A stretch of DNA of 17,379 nt, from positions 1 through 17,379 of the forward strand of contig CALVUV010000013.1 of the NCBI GenBank assembly GCA_944363685.1. Direction: 5' to 3'. The notes beneath the pieces were generated by a model. It saw only the letters and a program-made list of their open reading frames with translations. It was not told the DNA's origin and made no database searches. Within the stretch, counting starts at the first letter, position 1, and each line of letters starts with the position of its first letter. Of this stretch, positions 1-5,830 are shown piece after piece. Made by a program: the position numbers and the translations under genes. This stretch comes from an uncultured Bacilli bacterium. Lineage in GTDB: Bacteria > Bacillota_I > Bacilli_A > RF39 > UBA660.

Positions 1-77
1 TTCCTTATAGTAGTGAATATAATAAAATCTATGCTTATTGTAATTTACATAGTCTTTGGCTTACTGAAATTAAATAA
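1..77 (+). CDS. possible 3' end of an unidentified upstream gene
   Basis: The third frame is open from the window edge to a TAA two bases before the AraC start. It gives about 24 residues with charged and aromatic character, ending LWLTEIK. The next gene has no visible Shine-Dalgarno, so translational coupling to this frame would explain its initiation. Frame 1 is also open through base 102 and would encode a hydrophobic tail, so the choice of frame is uncertain. No family can be recognised from so little sequence. Confidence 0.3.
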   Translation, partial: PYSSEYNKIYAYCNLHSLWLTEIK

Positions 78-79
78 TT

Positions 80-874
80 ATGAATATTTATCACGAACTT
101 AATAAAGTAATAGATTATATAGAAGATAACCTAGAAAATGATATAGACTATGAAAAAATCGCTAGAATTCTAGGAGTTAATGTTTATACTGCTAAAAAAC
201 TCTTCAGCTTACTTTGTAATAATACGATATCAGAATATATTAGAAAAAGAAGATTAACTTTATCTTTTTATGACTTAACTGTAAATAACGAGAAAATAAT
301 AGATGTTGCAATTAAATATCATTATGATAATCCTACATCTTTTTCAAGAGCTTTCTATAAGTTTTATGGCGTTAAACCTAGTAAAGCGAAAGAACTAAAG
401 ACTGGTATTAAGACTTTCCCTAGAATTGTCTTTAAAGAAGAGATAACTGATAGTAGTGATTTAATATATAACATTATATCTTTAGATGAATTTACTTTAT
501 ATGGAGTAGGTGTTAAAACCACTAAAGATACTATTAAAGAAGATGCTCCAGGATTTTTTGATGAATGTATCAATAAATTTAATAAACAACCAGATTATGG
601 TATGATTACCTATGAAGATAGATACAATAGTGATAGATTTGGTTATCACTGCTTATATAAAGAAAAACTAGCAGGATTATCTAAATATGTTATTCCTAAA
701 AGTAAATGGATTGTCTTTATAATAAATTCACAGGAAGCAGAAGATATTAGAAGAGTTAGTCAAAAGTTTTATAAGACAATGTTTTTAAATTTGCAATATA
801 ATATTAGACCGTTACCAGAACTTGAATATTATCATGATGGAATAACAGAGTTTTTAATACCTATTGAAGATTAA
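80..874 (+). CDS. AraC-family regulator with GyrI-like effector-binding domain
   Basis: This 264-residue protein begins with an AraC/XylS double helix-turn-helix at about residues 5-105. The second recognition region reads YHYDNPTSFSRAFYKFYGVKPSKAK, typical of the family, with the conserved F-YG-P-KA ending. Residues about 130-262 match the layout of a GyrI-like/Rob-type small-molecule binding domain, with alternating beta strands and a late hydrophobic ITEFLIPI strand. HTH-first order with a C-terminal GyrI-like domain is the arrangement seen in Rob-like regulators, which sense hydrophobic ligands and activate efflux or stress genes. The ligand and targets cannot be read here. The start at ATG 80 is supported by the usual N-terminus of the family (MNIY.ELNKVIDYIE), but there is no clear ribosome binding site, so it is probably coupled to the preceding frame or translated from a short leader. 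A strong terminator follows, making this the last gene of its unit. Confidence 0.9.
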   Translation: MNIYHELNKVIDYIEDNLENDIDYEKIARILGVNVYTAKKLFSLLCNNTISEYIRKRRLTLSFYDLTVNNEKIIDVAIKYHYDNPTSFSRAFYKFYGVKPSKAKELKTGIKTFPRIVFKEEITDSSDLIYNIISLDEFTLYGVGVKTTKDTIKEDAPGFFDECINKFNKQPDYGMITYEDRYNSDRFGYHCLYKEKLAGLSKYVIPKSKWIVFIINSQEAEDIRRVSQKFYKTMFLNLQYNIRPLPELEYYHDGITEFLIPIED

Positions 875-891
875 CAAGAAAGTAATTTACG

Positions 892-921
892 AAAACTCGT
901 ACTATGAAAGATACGAGTTTT
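892..921 (+). terminator. intrinsic terminator after the AraC gene
   Basis: A perfect 10-bp stem, AAAACTCGTA at 892-901 pairing with TACGAGTTTT at 912-921, encloses a 10-nt loop and starts 18 bases after the stop codon. The A-rich 5' arm and U-rich 3' arm mean it can work in both directions. It separates the regulator from the small peptide locus. Confidence 0.85.
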
Positions 922-923
922 AT

Positions 924-931
924 GTTACACT
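924..931 (+). promoter_or_regulatory. probable promoter of the 25-aa peptide locus
   Basis: TGTTACACT at 923-931 is an extended -10 (TG, one base, TACACT at 926-931). No good -35 lies 17 bases upstream, where the AraC terminator sits. Extended -10 elements of the same TGn form precede greA, the thioredoxin-fold gene and the rhomboid gene in this window. Transcription would start near 938, giving a leader of about 64 nt. Position is inferred, not shown. Confidence 0.4.
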
Positions 932-950
932 AAATGCGAATACATTTATT

Positions 951-962
951 TGGAATTAGATG
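951..962 (+). repeat. 12-nt direct repeat, leader copy (locus 1)
   Basis: TGGAATTAGATG occurs here in the leader and again at 1100-1111, where it forms the 3' arm of the hairpin behind the peptide gene. Because that hairpin's 5' arm (1086-1096) complements the repeat, the leader can pair with it instead. A leftward RNA from this region would also carry the complement of the leader. Confidence 0.8.
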
Positions 963-963
963 C

Positions 964-989
964 TTTCTATAATTTTAAAATTATAGAAA
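964..989 (+). promoter_or_regulatory. perfect 26-bp palindrome overlapping the peptide gene's ribosome binding site
   Basis: TTTCTATAATTTT at 964-976 is followed directly by its exact complement AAAATTATAGAAA at 977-989. In RNA it would form a stem of about 10 bp whose last three bases are the AAA of the AAAGGAG Shine-Dalgarno (987-993). It could limit ribosome access, or be a binding site for a dimeric protein. Which of these applies is not visible. Confidence 0.7.
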
Positions 990-1001
990 GGAGCAAGATA
1001 T

Positions 1002-1079
1002 ATGAACAAACGAGAAAAATCATATTTCATAATTATCATTATCTTGTTATTCATTATTATCACCTTAATCTCTAGATAA
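1002..1079 (+). CDS. 25-residue hydrophobic membrane peptide, candidate type I toxin
   Basis: A short frame starts at ATG 1002, eight bases after a strong AAAGGAG ribosome binding site, and ends at TAA 1077-1079. The peptide has a basic head (MNKREKS), an uninterrupted run of about 16 Ile, Leu, Phe and Thr residues, and a short SR tail, so it should be a single membrane-spanning segment. It stands alone between the AraC terminator (892-921) and another strong terminator (1224-1261). The leader holds a 12-nt repeat and a palindrome that reaches the ribosome binding site. The downstream hairpin holds the second repeat copy and a CTCCTCCT loop (1093-1100) complementary to the Shine-Dalgarno. This arrangement and the peptide's nature resemble type I toxins (Fst, TxpA, Ldr classes), but it has no sequence match that I recognise, and Fst-type peptides usually have a longer charged tail. 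It could instead be a regulatory membrane microprotein. Confidence 0.65.
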   Translation: MNKREKSYFIIIIILLFIIITLISR

Positions 1080-1082
1080 TAA

Positions 1083-1114
1083 AGACATCTAACTCCTCCT
1101 GGAATTAGATGTTT
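1083..1114 (+). terminator. shared hairpin behind the peptide gene, probable bidirectional terminator
   Basis: ACATCTAA (1085-1092) pairs with TTAGATGT (1105-1112), extended inward by TCC/GGA after one mismatch, with loop TCCT. The 3' arm is the second copy of the leader repeat. The leftward exit is CTTTATTAT, U-rich enough to end the antisense RNA; the rightward exit (TTAATC) is weaker, so rightward RNA may read on to the next hairpin. Confidence 0.6.
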
Positions 1115-1131
1115 AATCAAACCTTTTGAAA

Positions 1132-1169
1132 GCATCTATTCTAATAGATGTATTCATTTTTATTTTATG
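1132..1169 (+). terminator. second rightward hairpin with U-rich tail, likely end of the peptide mRNA
   Basis: CATCTAT (1133-1139) pairs with ATAGATG (1144-1150) around a 4-nt loop, followed by ATTCATTTTTATTTT. The stretch GAAAGCATCTA at 1128-1138 is the exact complement of TAGATGCTTTC in the leader at 957-967 (11 bp), so this hairpin's 5' arm could instead close a 5'-3' long-range stem in the mRNA. The mRNA would be about 230 nt long. Confidence 0.5.
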
Positions 1170-1189
1170 AAGAATTTCTTCATATATGT

Positions 1190-1198
1190 ATTGTATCA
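1190..1198 (-). promoter_or_regulatory. leftward extended -10 promoter for the antisense RNA
   Basis: On the minus strand this reads TGATACAAT, with TACAAT at 1195 to 1190, one base from the TATAAT consensus and preceded by the TG extension. The -35 region (TATTAA at 17-nt spacing) is poor. No gene lies to the left on this strand, so the promoter's only obvious product is the small antisense RNA. Confidence 0.5.
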
Positions 1199-1223
1199 CA
1201 CTTTTCTATAAATTAATAGACCT

Positions 1224-1263
1224 AAAAACTGACAAAATATAAAATATAAATGTCAGTTTTTTT
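1224..1263 (+). terminator. strong terminator isolating the peptide locus
   Basis: AAAAACTGACA (1224-1234) pairs perfectly over 11 bp with TGTCAGTTTTT (1251-1261), with a 16-nt A/T loop and a run of seven T at 1257-1263. The A-run on the other side allows leftward termination too. It ends any rightward read-through from locus 1 before the ATPase gene. Confidence 0.8.
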
Positions 1264-1274
1264 CTTTTTACTTA

Positions 1275-1283
1275 TGTTAAACT
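1275..1283 (+). promoter_or_regulatory. possible promoter of the ATPase/Cys-rich gene pair
   Basis: TGTTAAACT is an extended -10 (TAAACT at 1278-1283) located just after the strong terminator and 20 bases before the ATPase start. There is no recognisable -35. It is proposed because a terminator directly upstream demands a new promoter here. The leader would be only about 14 nt. Confidence 0.3.
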
Positions 1284-1303
1284 TCACTAAAGGGGGAGGT
1301 TAT

Positions 1304-3142
1304 ATGATAGTACAATCTATTTATTTAAATAAAGATAATGTTTCAAAAGAATCTTGGCAGGAATTAATAGATTATATATGTAAATATAATGGTACTTTTA
1401 GAAAGTTTAAAATAGTTATAGAAATATCTAGTAATAAAGTAAAATACTATTTAGTTACAAAATATAAAGTGCCACCAACTATAAACTCTATAGATGACTT
1501 CTTAATAAAAGAAGATGATGTAAATATAGTAATTGATTATAATAAAGGGAAACCTGTTATTTTAGATGTTGATAAAAATGCTGTAGAACTTTTTGATATT
1601 AATAGATTAAAACATAATAGAGAACTTAAGTATATTATTATTAATATAATACCTTTTAGTAGTAAGAGACTATTTAAGACTTATTTATTCTTTAAGAATG
1701 GTAGTAATTATATTAGAAGAAGATTTTTAATAGCAAGACCTACTTATATACTTAGTGTTGATTTTAGTAATAATAAAAGATTTTCTTATGAGAAAAAGAA
1801 TAAATATTTAAATTTAGAGAAAGTATTACCTCTTCTAACTAGTGATAATACTGGTATTTTTAGTGTAGATACATTTCCTTATTTAAATAATAAGTTATTT
1901 CTTGATTATAAAGATTATGACTTCTTTAAGCATTCTTTAATAGTTGGTAGTAGTGGAAGTGGTAAGTCTAAACTTATTAGTTTATTAGTTAAAAATTTAA
2001 TGTTAAGTAGTGATGAATATAAAGTTGTAATAATAGATCCTCATGCATCTATAGAAAAAGATATTGGAGGATTAGATAAATGTAGAGTAATAGATTTCTT
2101 TAATGATAAATGTGATTTGTTTTTATCTCGAAACAGTGATATTGTTATAAAAAATGAACTGTTATTATCAGTATTTCAAAATTTGATGAGAGATCAATAT
2201 AATTTAAAATTGGAAAGAGTTTTACGATATACAATTAACTTATTACTTATAAAAGAAGACTTTTCCTTTGATAACATTAGAAAAGTTTTACTAGATCTAG
2301 AGTATCGCAATAGTCTAGTAAAAGAACTAACTCCTAAACTTAATGATACAGTTATTTCTTTCTTTTTAACAGAATTTAATGATTTAAAGACTAATTATTA
2401 TAATGAAAGTATATCGCCAATAATTAGTTTTATAGATGAGATGTTAGTGTTCTCTACTTTTGAAAAGCTTGATGAAGGAATCTCTGATGTAATAAAAGAT
2501 AATGACTTAACTATATTCTCTTTAGATAGAAGTGTTTTAGGTGATAGAATCGTTAAAACTATATCTTCTTTAGTAATGGAAGGGATACTAGAATCTGCTA
2601 TAGAAGATAAAATAGGTAAGAAATTAATATTAGTTGTTGATGAAGTATCTTTACTTGAAAATCCCATTATAGAGAGAATTTTATCAGAAGCAAGGAAGTT
2701 TGATATCGCTCTTATTCTAACAGAACAGTATTTTGGACAGATTAGTAAGAAGTTGCAAGACTCAATCTTTGCCAATGTTATTAACTATTATGCTTTTAGA
2801 ACTTCAAGAAGTGATGCAGTTCTCTTAAAAGATGTTTTAGATATTAAATTTGCTAGAAGTGTAACAGATGAAGATAAAATTAATTTACTTACAAATTTAA
2901 ATAATAGAGAAGTTGTAGTAAGAGTAAGTAAGGATGGGAAATTACTACCAGTTGTTAAAGCGAAAACTACTGATTTTATATCAGTCCCTTTGAAAAGAGA
3001 TAAATTTAAAGTAAGTGATAAGATTAAAGAAGTACAAAATAATGTTAAGAATAATTTCTCTAACTTTACAACGAAAAAGTTAAAAGATATCTTAATAACT
3101 CTTTCTAATAGTAGAAAAAAGGGAAGTAATAGATATGAGTAG
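1304..3142 (+). CDS. FtsK/HerA-superfamily ATPase (DUF87/TraG-like)
   Basis: This 612-residue protein has a large N-terminal region of about 200 residues without recognisable motifs, then a RecA-like ATPase core. The Walker A is GSSGSGKS at residues 215-222, followed by a strand ending VVIIDPHAS. The Walker B is LILVVDEVSLL with D446/E447, and an LTEQ sensor-type segment follows at about residues 472-477. Phrases such as FKHSLIVGSSGSGKSKL, IIDPHAS and ILTEQYFGQI are typical of the HerA/VirB4/TraD branch, whose members pump DNA or protein or serve in phage defence. There is no membrane segment. ATG 1304 is chosen over in-frame upstream codons because AAAGGGGGAGGT (1289-1300) is placed just before it, and the upstream extension would run through the terminator at 1224-1261. 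The gene overlaps the Cys-rich gene by 8 bases, so the two are translationally coupled and probably work together. Exact function unknown. Confidence 0.8.
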   Translation: MIVQSIYLNKDNVSKESWQELIDYICKYNGTFRKFKIVIEISSNKVKYYLVTKYKVPPTINSIDDFLIKEDDVNIVIDYNKGKPVILDVDKNAVELFDINRLKHNRELKYIIINIIPFSSKRLFKTYLFFKNGSNYIRRRFLIARPTYILSVDFSNNKRFSYEKKNKYLNLEKVLPLLTSDNTGIFSVDTFPYLNNKLFLDYKDYDFFKHSLIVGSSGSGKSKLISLLVKNLMLSSDEYKVVIIDPHASIEKDIGGLDKCRVIDFFNDKCDLFLSRNSDIVIKNELLLSVFQNLMRDQYNLKLERVLRYTINLLLIKEDFSFDNIRKVLLDLEYRNSLVKELTPKLNDTVISFFLTEFNDLKTNYYNESISPIISFIDEMLVFSTFEKLDEGISDVIKDNDLTIFSLDRSVLGDRIVKTISSLVMEGILESAIEDKIGKKLILVVDEVSLLENPIIERILSEARKFDIALILTEQYFGQISKKLQDSIFANVINYYAFRTSRSDAVLLKDVLDIKFARSVTDEDKINLLTNLNNREVVVRVSKDGKLLPVVKAKTTDFISVPLKRDKFKVSDKIKEVQNNVKNNFSNFTTKKLKDILITLSNSRKKGSNRYE

Positions 3143-3833
3143 GGAAGAAGTTTTATTAATAATAAATAAGATATTTAAAGCAGTATTTCTAATAGAGAAT
3201 AAAGATTCATTAGATAATATTTATAAAAAATATGCTTTTGATATAAAACTTCCTCGTAAAATATATGATAACATGACTAATGAAGAGACTTATACTGATT
3301 TTGATAATGCTACTAGTTTTATTACTAAAAATAATATGGAAAAGTTAGATAGTACTACAGGTTTTATGAAAAAAAAGATATCTTTTAGTTCTTTAGAAGA
3401 ATTAATTAATACTTGGGAAGAGATTAACACTATTACAACTGAGAGATGCTATAATTCTACTTATGTTAGTAAAAGTGATACTATATATGATTCTAGTTAT
3501 GTCTATAATTCTACAAATTGTTCCAATTGTAAAAATATAGTATTTTGTGATGGTTGTGGTAGAAGTGAGTATTTGTTGGCATCACAACGTAGTGGTAACT
3601 GTACTTTTTCTATTAGGGTGGATGATTCTAATAATTGTAGTAACTGTTATAGTGTTATTTGTTCTAATAAAATAAGTAATTCCTTATTTATTCAAGACTG
3701 TTTTAATTTAGATGAATGTATGTTTTGTTCTCATATTGCTAATAAGAAATATTGTATTTGTAATATGCAATATGAAAAGTGCGAGTACTTTGCTATAAAA
3801 AAGTTAATAATAGAGTGGATTGTTAATTCTTAG
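3135..3833 (+). CDS. cysteine-rich repeat protein partnered with the ATPase
   Basis: This protein has 232 residues. Residues 1 to about 95 are an ordinary charged region. From about 105 to 222 there are 15 cysteines set in Ser/Asn/Cys-rich repeats of roughly 8-12 residues (NCSNC, NIVFCDGCG, NNCSNC, DECMFC), ending with NKKYCICNMQY and a hydrophobic helix. There is no signal peptide or membrane segment, so a cytosolic fold is expected, perhaps a right-handed beta-helix or a multi-metal site. The NKKYCI.N.QY ending reminds me of uncharacterised Cys-rich proteins common in Patescibacteria (KKYCI.NKQYT...). I could not check that. The start at 3135 overlaps the ATPase end by 8 bases; an AGGGAA-like element is weak, so coupling is likely. 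TAG ends the gene and no strong terminator follows. Confidence 0.6.
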   Translation: MSREEVLLIINKIFKAVFLIENKDSLDNIYKKYAFDIKLPRKIYDNMTNEETYTDFDNATSFITKNNMEKLDSTTGFMKKKISFSSLEELINTWEEINTITTERCYNSTYVSKSDTIYDSSYVYNSTNCSNCKNIVFCDGCGRSEYLLASQRSGNCTFSIRVDDSNNCSNCYSVICSNKISNSLFIQDCFNLDECMFCSHIANKKYCICNMQYEKCEYFAIKKLIIEWIVNS

Positions 3834-3889
3834 TATCATTTTAAAGTGTATAGCATACTATATCTAGTAGTAATTTCTTAAAAAAATAC

Positions 3890-3918
3890 TTGCTATTTTA
3901 CTAAATTTATGCTAAAAT
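3890..3918 (+). promoter_or_regulatory. greA promoter
   Basis: TTGCTA at 3890-3895 and TAAAAT at 3913-3918 are separated by 17 bases, with TG at 3910-3911 making an extended -10. Transcription would start near 3925, leaving a leader of about 55 nt that includes a small TAGG/CCTA hairpin. Confidence 0.75.
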
Positions 3919-3979
3919 TTAACTCGTATTATGGTTAGGGGAGCCTAGCTAGTTTATATTAATTTTTGAGGTGATTACA

Positions 3980-4453
3980 ATGGGAAACAAAAAAACAGTT
4001 TATTTAACAGAAGAAGGACTTAATGATTTGAAAAATGAATTAAGTGAATTAATAAATGAAAAAAGACCTGCTAATATCCAAGCAATTAAAGAAGCTCGTA
4101 GTTTAGGAGATTTATCTGAAAATGCTGACTATGATGCTGCTAAAAATGAACAGGCACAAATCGAAGGTAGAATTAAAACAATTGAAAAAATGCTTGAAAA
4201 TGTAGAAATTATTAAAGATATACCAAAAGATGTAGTAGGGCTTGGTAGTACAGTTTCTATTAAATATGTAGATGATGAAGATGATACTGATGAATACCAA
4301 ATAGTAGGTAGTCAAGAAGCAGATCCTTTTGAAGGAAGAATTTCTAATGAAAGTCCTATCGCTAAAGCTCTACTTGATCATAAAGTAGGAGATATTATTA
4401 CCGTTGAAAGTCCTAATGGAAGTTATGATGTTGAAATAACAGAAATAAAATAA
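3980..4453 (+). CDS. greA: transcription elongation factor GreA
   Basis: GreA enters the RNA polymerase secondary channel and stimulates cleavage of backtracked transcripts. The 157-residue protein matches the family's length and has both domains. The N-terminal antiparallel coiled coil (residues 1 to about 75) carries the signature LTEEGLNDLKNEL, IKEARSLGDLSENADYDAAKNEQAQIEGRI, with the acidic tip residues in ENADY. The C-terminal FKBP-like domain ends SPIAKALLDHKVGDIITVESPNGSYDVEITEI. ATG 3980 is chosen over the in-frame GTG at 3971 because GAGGTGA (3968-3974) serves as its ribosome binding site and overlaps that GTG. It has its own promoter and a terminator that begins within the stop codon, so it is a single-gene unit. 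Confidence 0.97.
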   Translation: MGNKKTVYLTEEGLNDLKNELSELINEKRPANIQAIKEARSLGDLSENADYDAAKNEQAQIEGRIKTIEKMLENVEIIKDIPKDVVGLGSTVSIKYVDDEDDTDEYQIVGSQEADPFEGRISNESPIAKALLDHKVGDIITVESPNGSYDVEITEIK

Positions 4454-4470
4454 GTCCATAGGACTTTTTA
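4452..4470 (+). terminator. greA terminator
   Basis: AAGTCC at 4452-4457 pairs with GGACTT at 4461-4466 around a 3-nt loop and runs into TTTTTA. The stem begins inside the greA stop codon. It is short, but position and U-tract are right. Confidence 0.65.
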
Positions 4471-4471
4471 A

Positions 4472-4496
4472 ATAAAAAATAAGACTTGTGTCTTAT
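4472..4496 (-). terminator. leftward terminator of the 55-aa gene
   Basis: ATAAGAC at 4479-4485 pairs with GTCTTAT at 4490-4496 around TTGT. Read leftward, the stem is followed by TTTTTTATTT. It overlaps the stop codon of the minus-strand gene, mirroring the greA terminator next to it. Confidence 0.75.
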
Positions 4497-4660
4497 CTTC
4501 TATAAAAATAATATGGTGGATATACTGGATAAACAGGAATAGGATACATCGGATAAAAATTAGGTCTATTATTACTACCTATACCATATCCTATCACGCC
4601 ACCTATTATTAAAGGGATAAATCCATTTCTATTATTATAATAGATTGGTCTATTATACAA
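4493..4660 (-). CDS. small Tyr/Pro-rich single-span membrane protein with TTG start
   Basis: Reading leftward, an AAGGAGGAG ribosome binding site (4676-4668) is followed seven bases later by TTG at 4660-4658 and a 55-codon frame ending in TAA at 4495-4493, directly inside a terminator. The protein starts MYNRPIYYNNRNG, continues with a short glycine-rich hydrophobic segment (FIPLIIGGVIGYGIG, residues 14-28), and ends with a tail of proline and tyrosine repeats (MYPIPVYPVYPPYY) and FYRR. Similar short Tyr/Pro/Arg-rich membrane proteins are common and uncharacterised in Bacillota, some associated with the cell surface. No function is known to me. It is convergent with greA. The combination of a strong ribosome binding site, a coherent composition and a matching terminator makes this a real gene despite its length and TTG start. 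Confidence 0.75.
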   Translation of the reverse strand: MYNRPIYYNNRNGFIPLIIGGVIGYGIGSNNRPNFYPMYPIPVYPVYPPYYFYRR

Positions 4661-4740
4661 AAGTTATCTCCTCCTTCATGATAGTCTATGTAAACTTTTA
4701 CTTTTGATAAGTTTTTTGGCCTAAAAAAATTAAACTTCTG

Positions 4741-4769
4741 TTTTCAAATTTATAAGTTTGTGTTAAAAT
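4741..4769 (+). promoter_or_regulatory. promoter of the thioredoxin-fold/trmL pair
   Basis: TTTTCA at 4741-4746 and TAAAAT at 4764-4769 are spaced by 17 bases, with TG at 4761-4762 giving an extended -10. The expected start is near 4776, a short leader before the AGAGGTGA ribosome binding site. Confidence 0.65.
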
Positions 4770-4793
4770 TAAGTTAAGTTAGAGGTGATGTTG

Positions 4794-5309
4794 ATGAAAA
4801 GTAAGAAAAAACAAAAGCAAAATTATATTATTTTAGCAATTATATATATTGCAGTAATAGTTTTAGTTATATATCTTGCTAGTTGGTATAATACTTATGT
4901 AGAATACAAAGAAGAAATACCAGTATTACAAAATGTTATTTCAGAGATAAATCCTAATGAAGTAGATCATTATTTAATGGAAAATCCATCACCAATTTTG
5001 TATTTGTGTAGTGCTAGTGATAATGAGTGTAGATCGTTTGAAGAAAGTATAAAATCATCTTTAGAAAGTGGAGACTTTCAAGATTTAACTTATGTAAATT
5101 TAGAAGATATAGATAATAAAACTAGCTATTTAGTAGAACTTTTAGATAAGTATGATGGTAGTAATTTTACTGTTAGTAGAATTCCTTGTTTAATTAAATT
5201 TACAGATGGTAGAGTAACAACGATTGAAGATGGACTTAATGGAGCTTTATTAACTAAAGATGAAGCACTTAACTTTATAGATGCTAATAATGCTAATTTA
5301 GGTGAGTAA
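4794..5309 (+). CDS. membrane-anchored thioredoxin-fold protein without CXXC
   Basis: This 171-residue protein begins MKSKKKQKQN, then has one membrane anchor (about residues 11-32, IILAIIYIAVIVLVIYLASW) with the basic end inside, so the domain faces outward. The rest has a thioredoxin-like order: a PSPILYLCSASDNEC strand-loop where the active site should be, a later SRIPCLIKFTDGRV segment with the conserved cis-proline, and a final helix. The usual CXXC is replaced by two cysteines separated by six residues (CSASDNEC), and there is another Cys after the cis-Pro. Redox activity is therefore doubtful and a binding role is possible. ATG 4794 is preferred to the nearby GTG 4785 and ATG 4788 because AGAGGTGA (4781-4788) is then correctly spaced. 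Its stop overlaps the trmL start by one base (TAATG), so the two are coupled, although no functional link is apparent. Confidence 0.75.
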   Translation: MKSKKKQKQNYIILAIIYIAVIVLVIYLASWYNTYVEYKEEIPVLQNVISEINPNEVDHYLMENPSPILYLCSASDNECRSFEESIKSSLESGDFQDLTYVNLEDIDNKTSYLVELLDKYDGSNFTVSRIPCLIKFTDGRVTTIEDGLNGALLTKDEALNFIDANNANLGE

Positions 5310-5830
5310 TGAATCATATTGTATTATATGAACCAGAAATTCCTCAAAATACTGGGAATATCATGAGAACATGTGTTGCTACTAATACAAAATTACATTT
5401 GATTAAACCATTAGGTTTTTCTTTGGATGAATCACATTTAAAAAGAAGCGCTGTTAATTACATAGAATATCTTGACTATACGGTATATGAAAATTGGGAT
5501 GATTTTACATCTAAAAATAAAGGAGTATACTATTATTTAACTAGATATGGTAGAATACCTCATACAAGTTTTGATTATAGTAATAAAGAGAATTTAGATT
5601 TATATTTTATCTTTGGTAAGGAATCTACTGGTATTCCTAAAGAAATACTAAAAAACGATTTATCTCATTGTCTTAGAATACCAATGACATCTAATGTTAG
5701 GGCTTTAAATGTTTCTAATAGTGTAGCGATAGTTATATATGAAGCCCTAAGACAACAAAATTTTAATGATTTATTAAGGGAAGAACCCTTAGATGAATCA
5801 CATAAAGGACCTGATTATTTGGAGCAGTAA
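5309..5830 (+). CDS. trmL: tRNA (cytidine/uridine-34-2'-O)-methyltransferase TrmL
   Basis: TrmL methylates the ribose of the wobble base of tRNA-Leu isoacceptors using S-adenosylmethionine. The 173-residue protein is a minimal SPOUT enzyme with the three expected motifs: NTGNIMRTC near residues 14-22, LYFIFGKESTGIPKEIL near 98-114 and RIPMTSNVRALNVSNSVAIVIYEALRQ near 122-148, which form the trefoil knot and SAM pocket. The start MNHIVLYEPEIPQNTGNI is the standard one for the family. Translation is coupled to the preceding gene by a TAATG overlap, with AGGTGAG as ribosome binding site. The terminator at the 3' end closes the two-gene unit. Confidence 0.95.
   Translation: MNHIVLYEPEIPQNTGNIMRTCVATNTKLHLIKPLGFSLDESHLKRSAVNYIEYLDYTVYENWDDFTSKNKGVYYYLTRYGRIPHTSFDYSNKENLDLYFIFGKESTGIPKEILKNDLSHCLRIPMTSNVRALNVSNSVAIVIYEALRQQNFNDLLREEPLDESHKGPDYLEQ

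Larger units (their letters stand above)
1076..1183 (-). ncRNA. candidate antisense RNA (antitoxin) of locus 1
   Basis: A leftward transcript from the extended -10 at 1190-1195 would start near 1183, exactly at a hairpin (TATGAAG 1166-1172 with CTTCATA 1178-1184, 5-nt loop). It would stop after the shared hairpin at 1085-1112, for a length of about 105-110 nt. It would be fully complementary to the 3' part of the peptide mRNA. Through the complement of the repeat at 1100-1111 it could also pair in trans with the mRNA leader at 951-962. That is how the antitoxin RNA of par/fst contacts its toxin mRNA. Inferred from sequence layout only. Confidence 0.45.

Noticed and set aside
1..102. Frame 1 open from the edge to base 102 as a membrane protein end
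   Set aside because: It overlaps the AraC start by 23 bases, whereas the frame ending at 77 fits a normal junction. Neither is certain.
1250..1303. Upstream extension of the ATPase frame from 1250
   Set aside because: It starts inside the terminator stem at 1251-1261 and has no ribosome binding site, while ATG 1304 has AAAGGGGGAGGT in front of it.
2398..2775. Long minus-strand open frames inside the ATPase, dnaE, greA, HAD and AraC genes
   Set aside because: They lie opposite well-supported genes, lack ribosome binding sites and have no family resemblance; low GC and strong codon bias on the sense strand explain them.
3850..3870. Small hairpin TATAG/CTATA behind the Cys-rich gene as a terminator
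   Set aside because: The stem has 5 A/T-rich pairs and no T-run follows.
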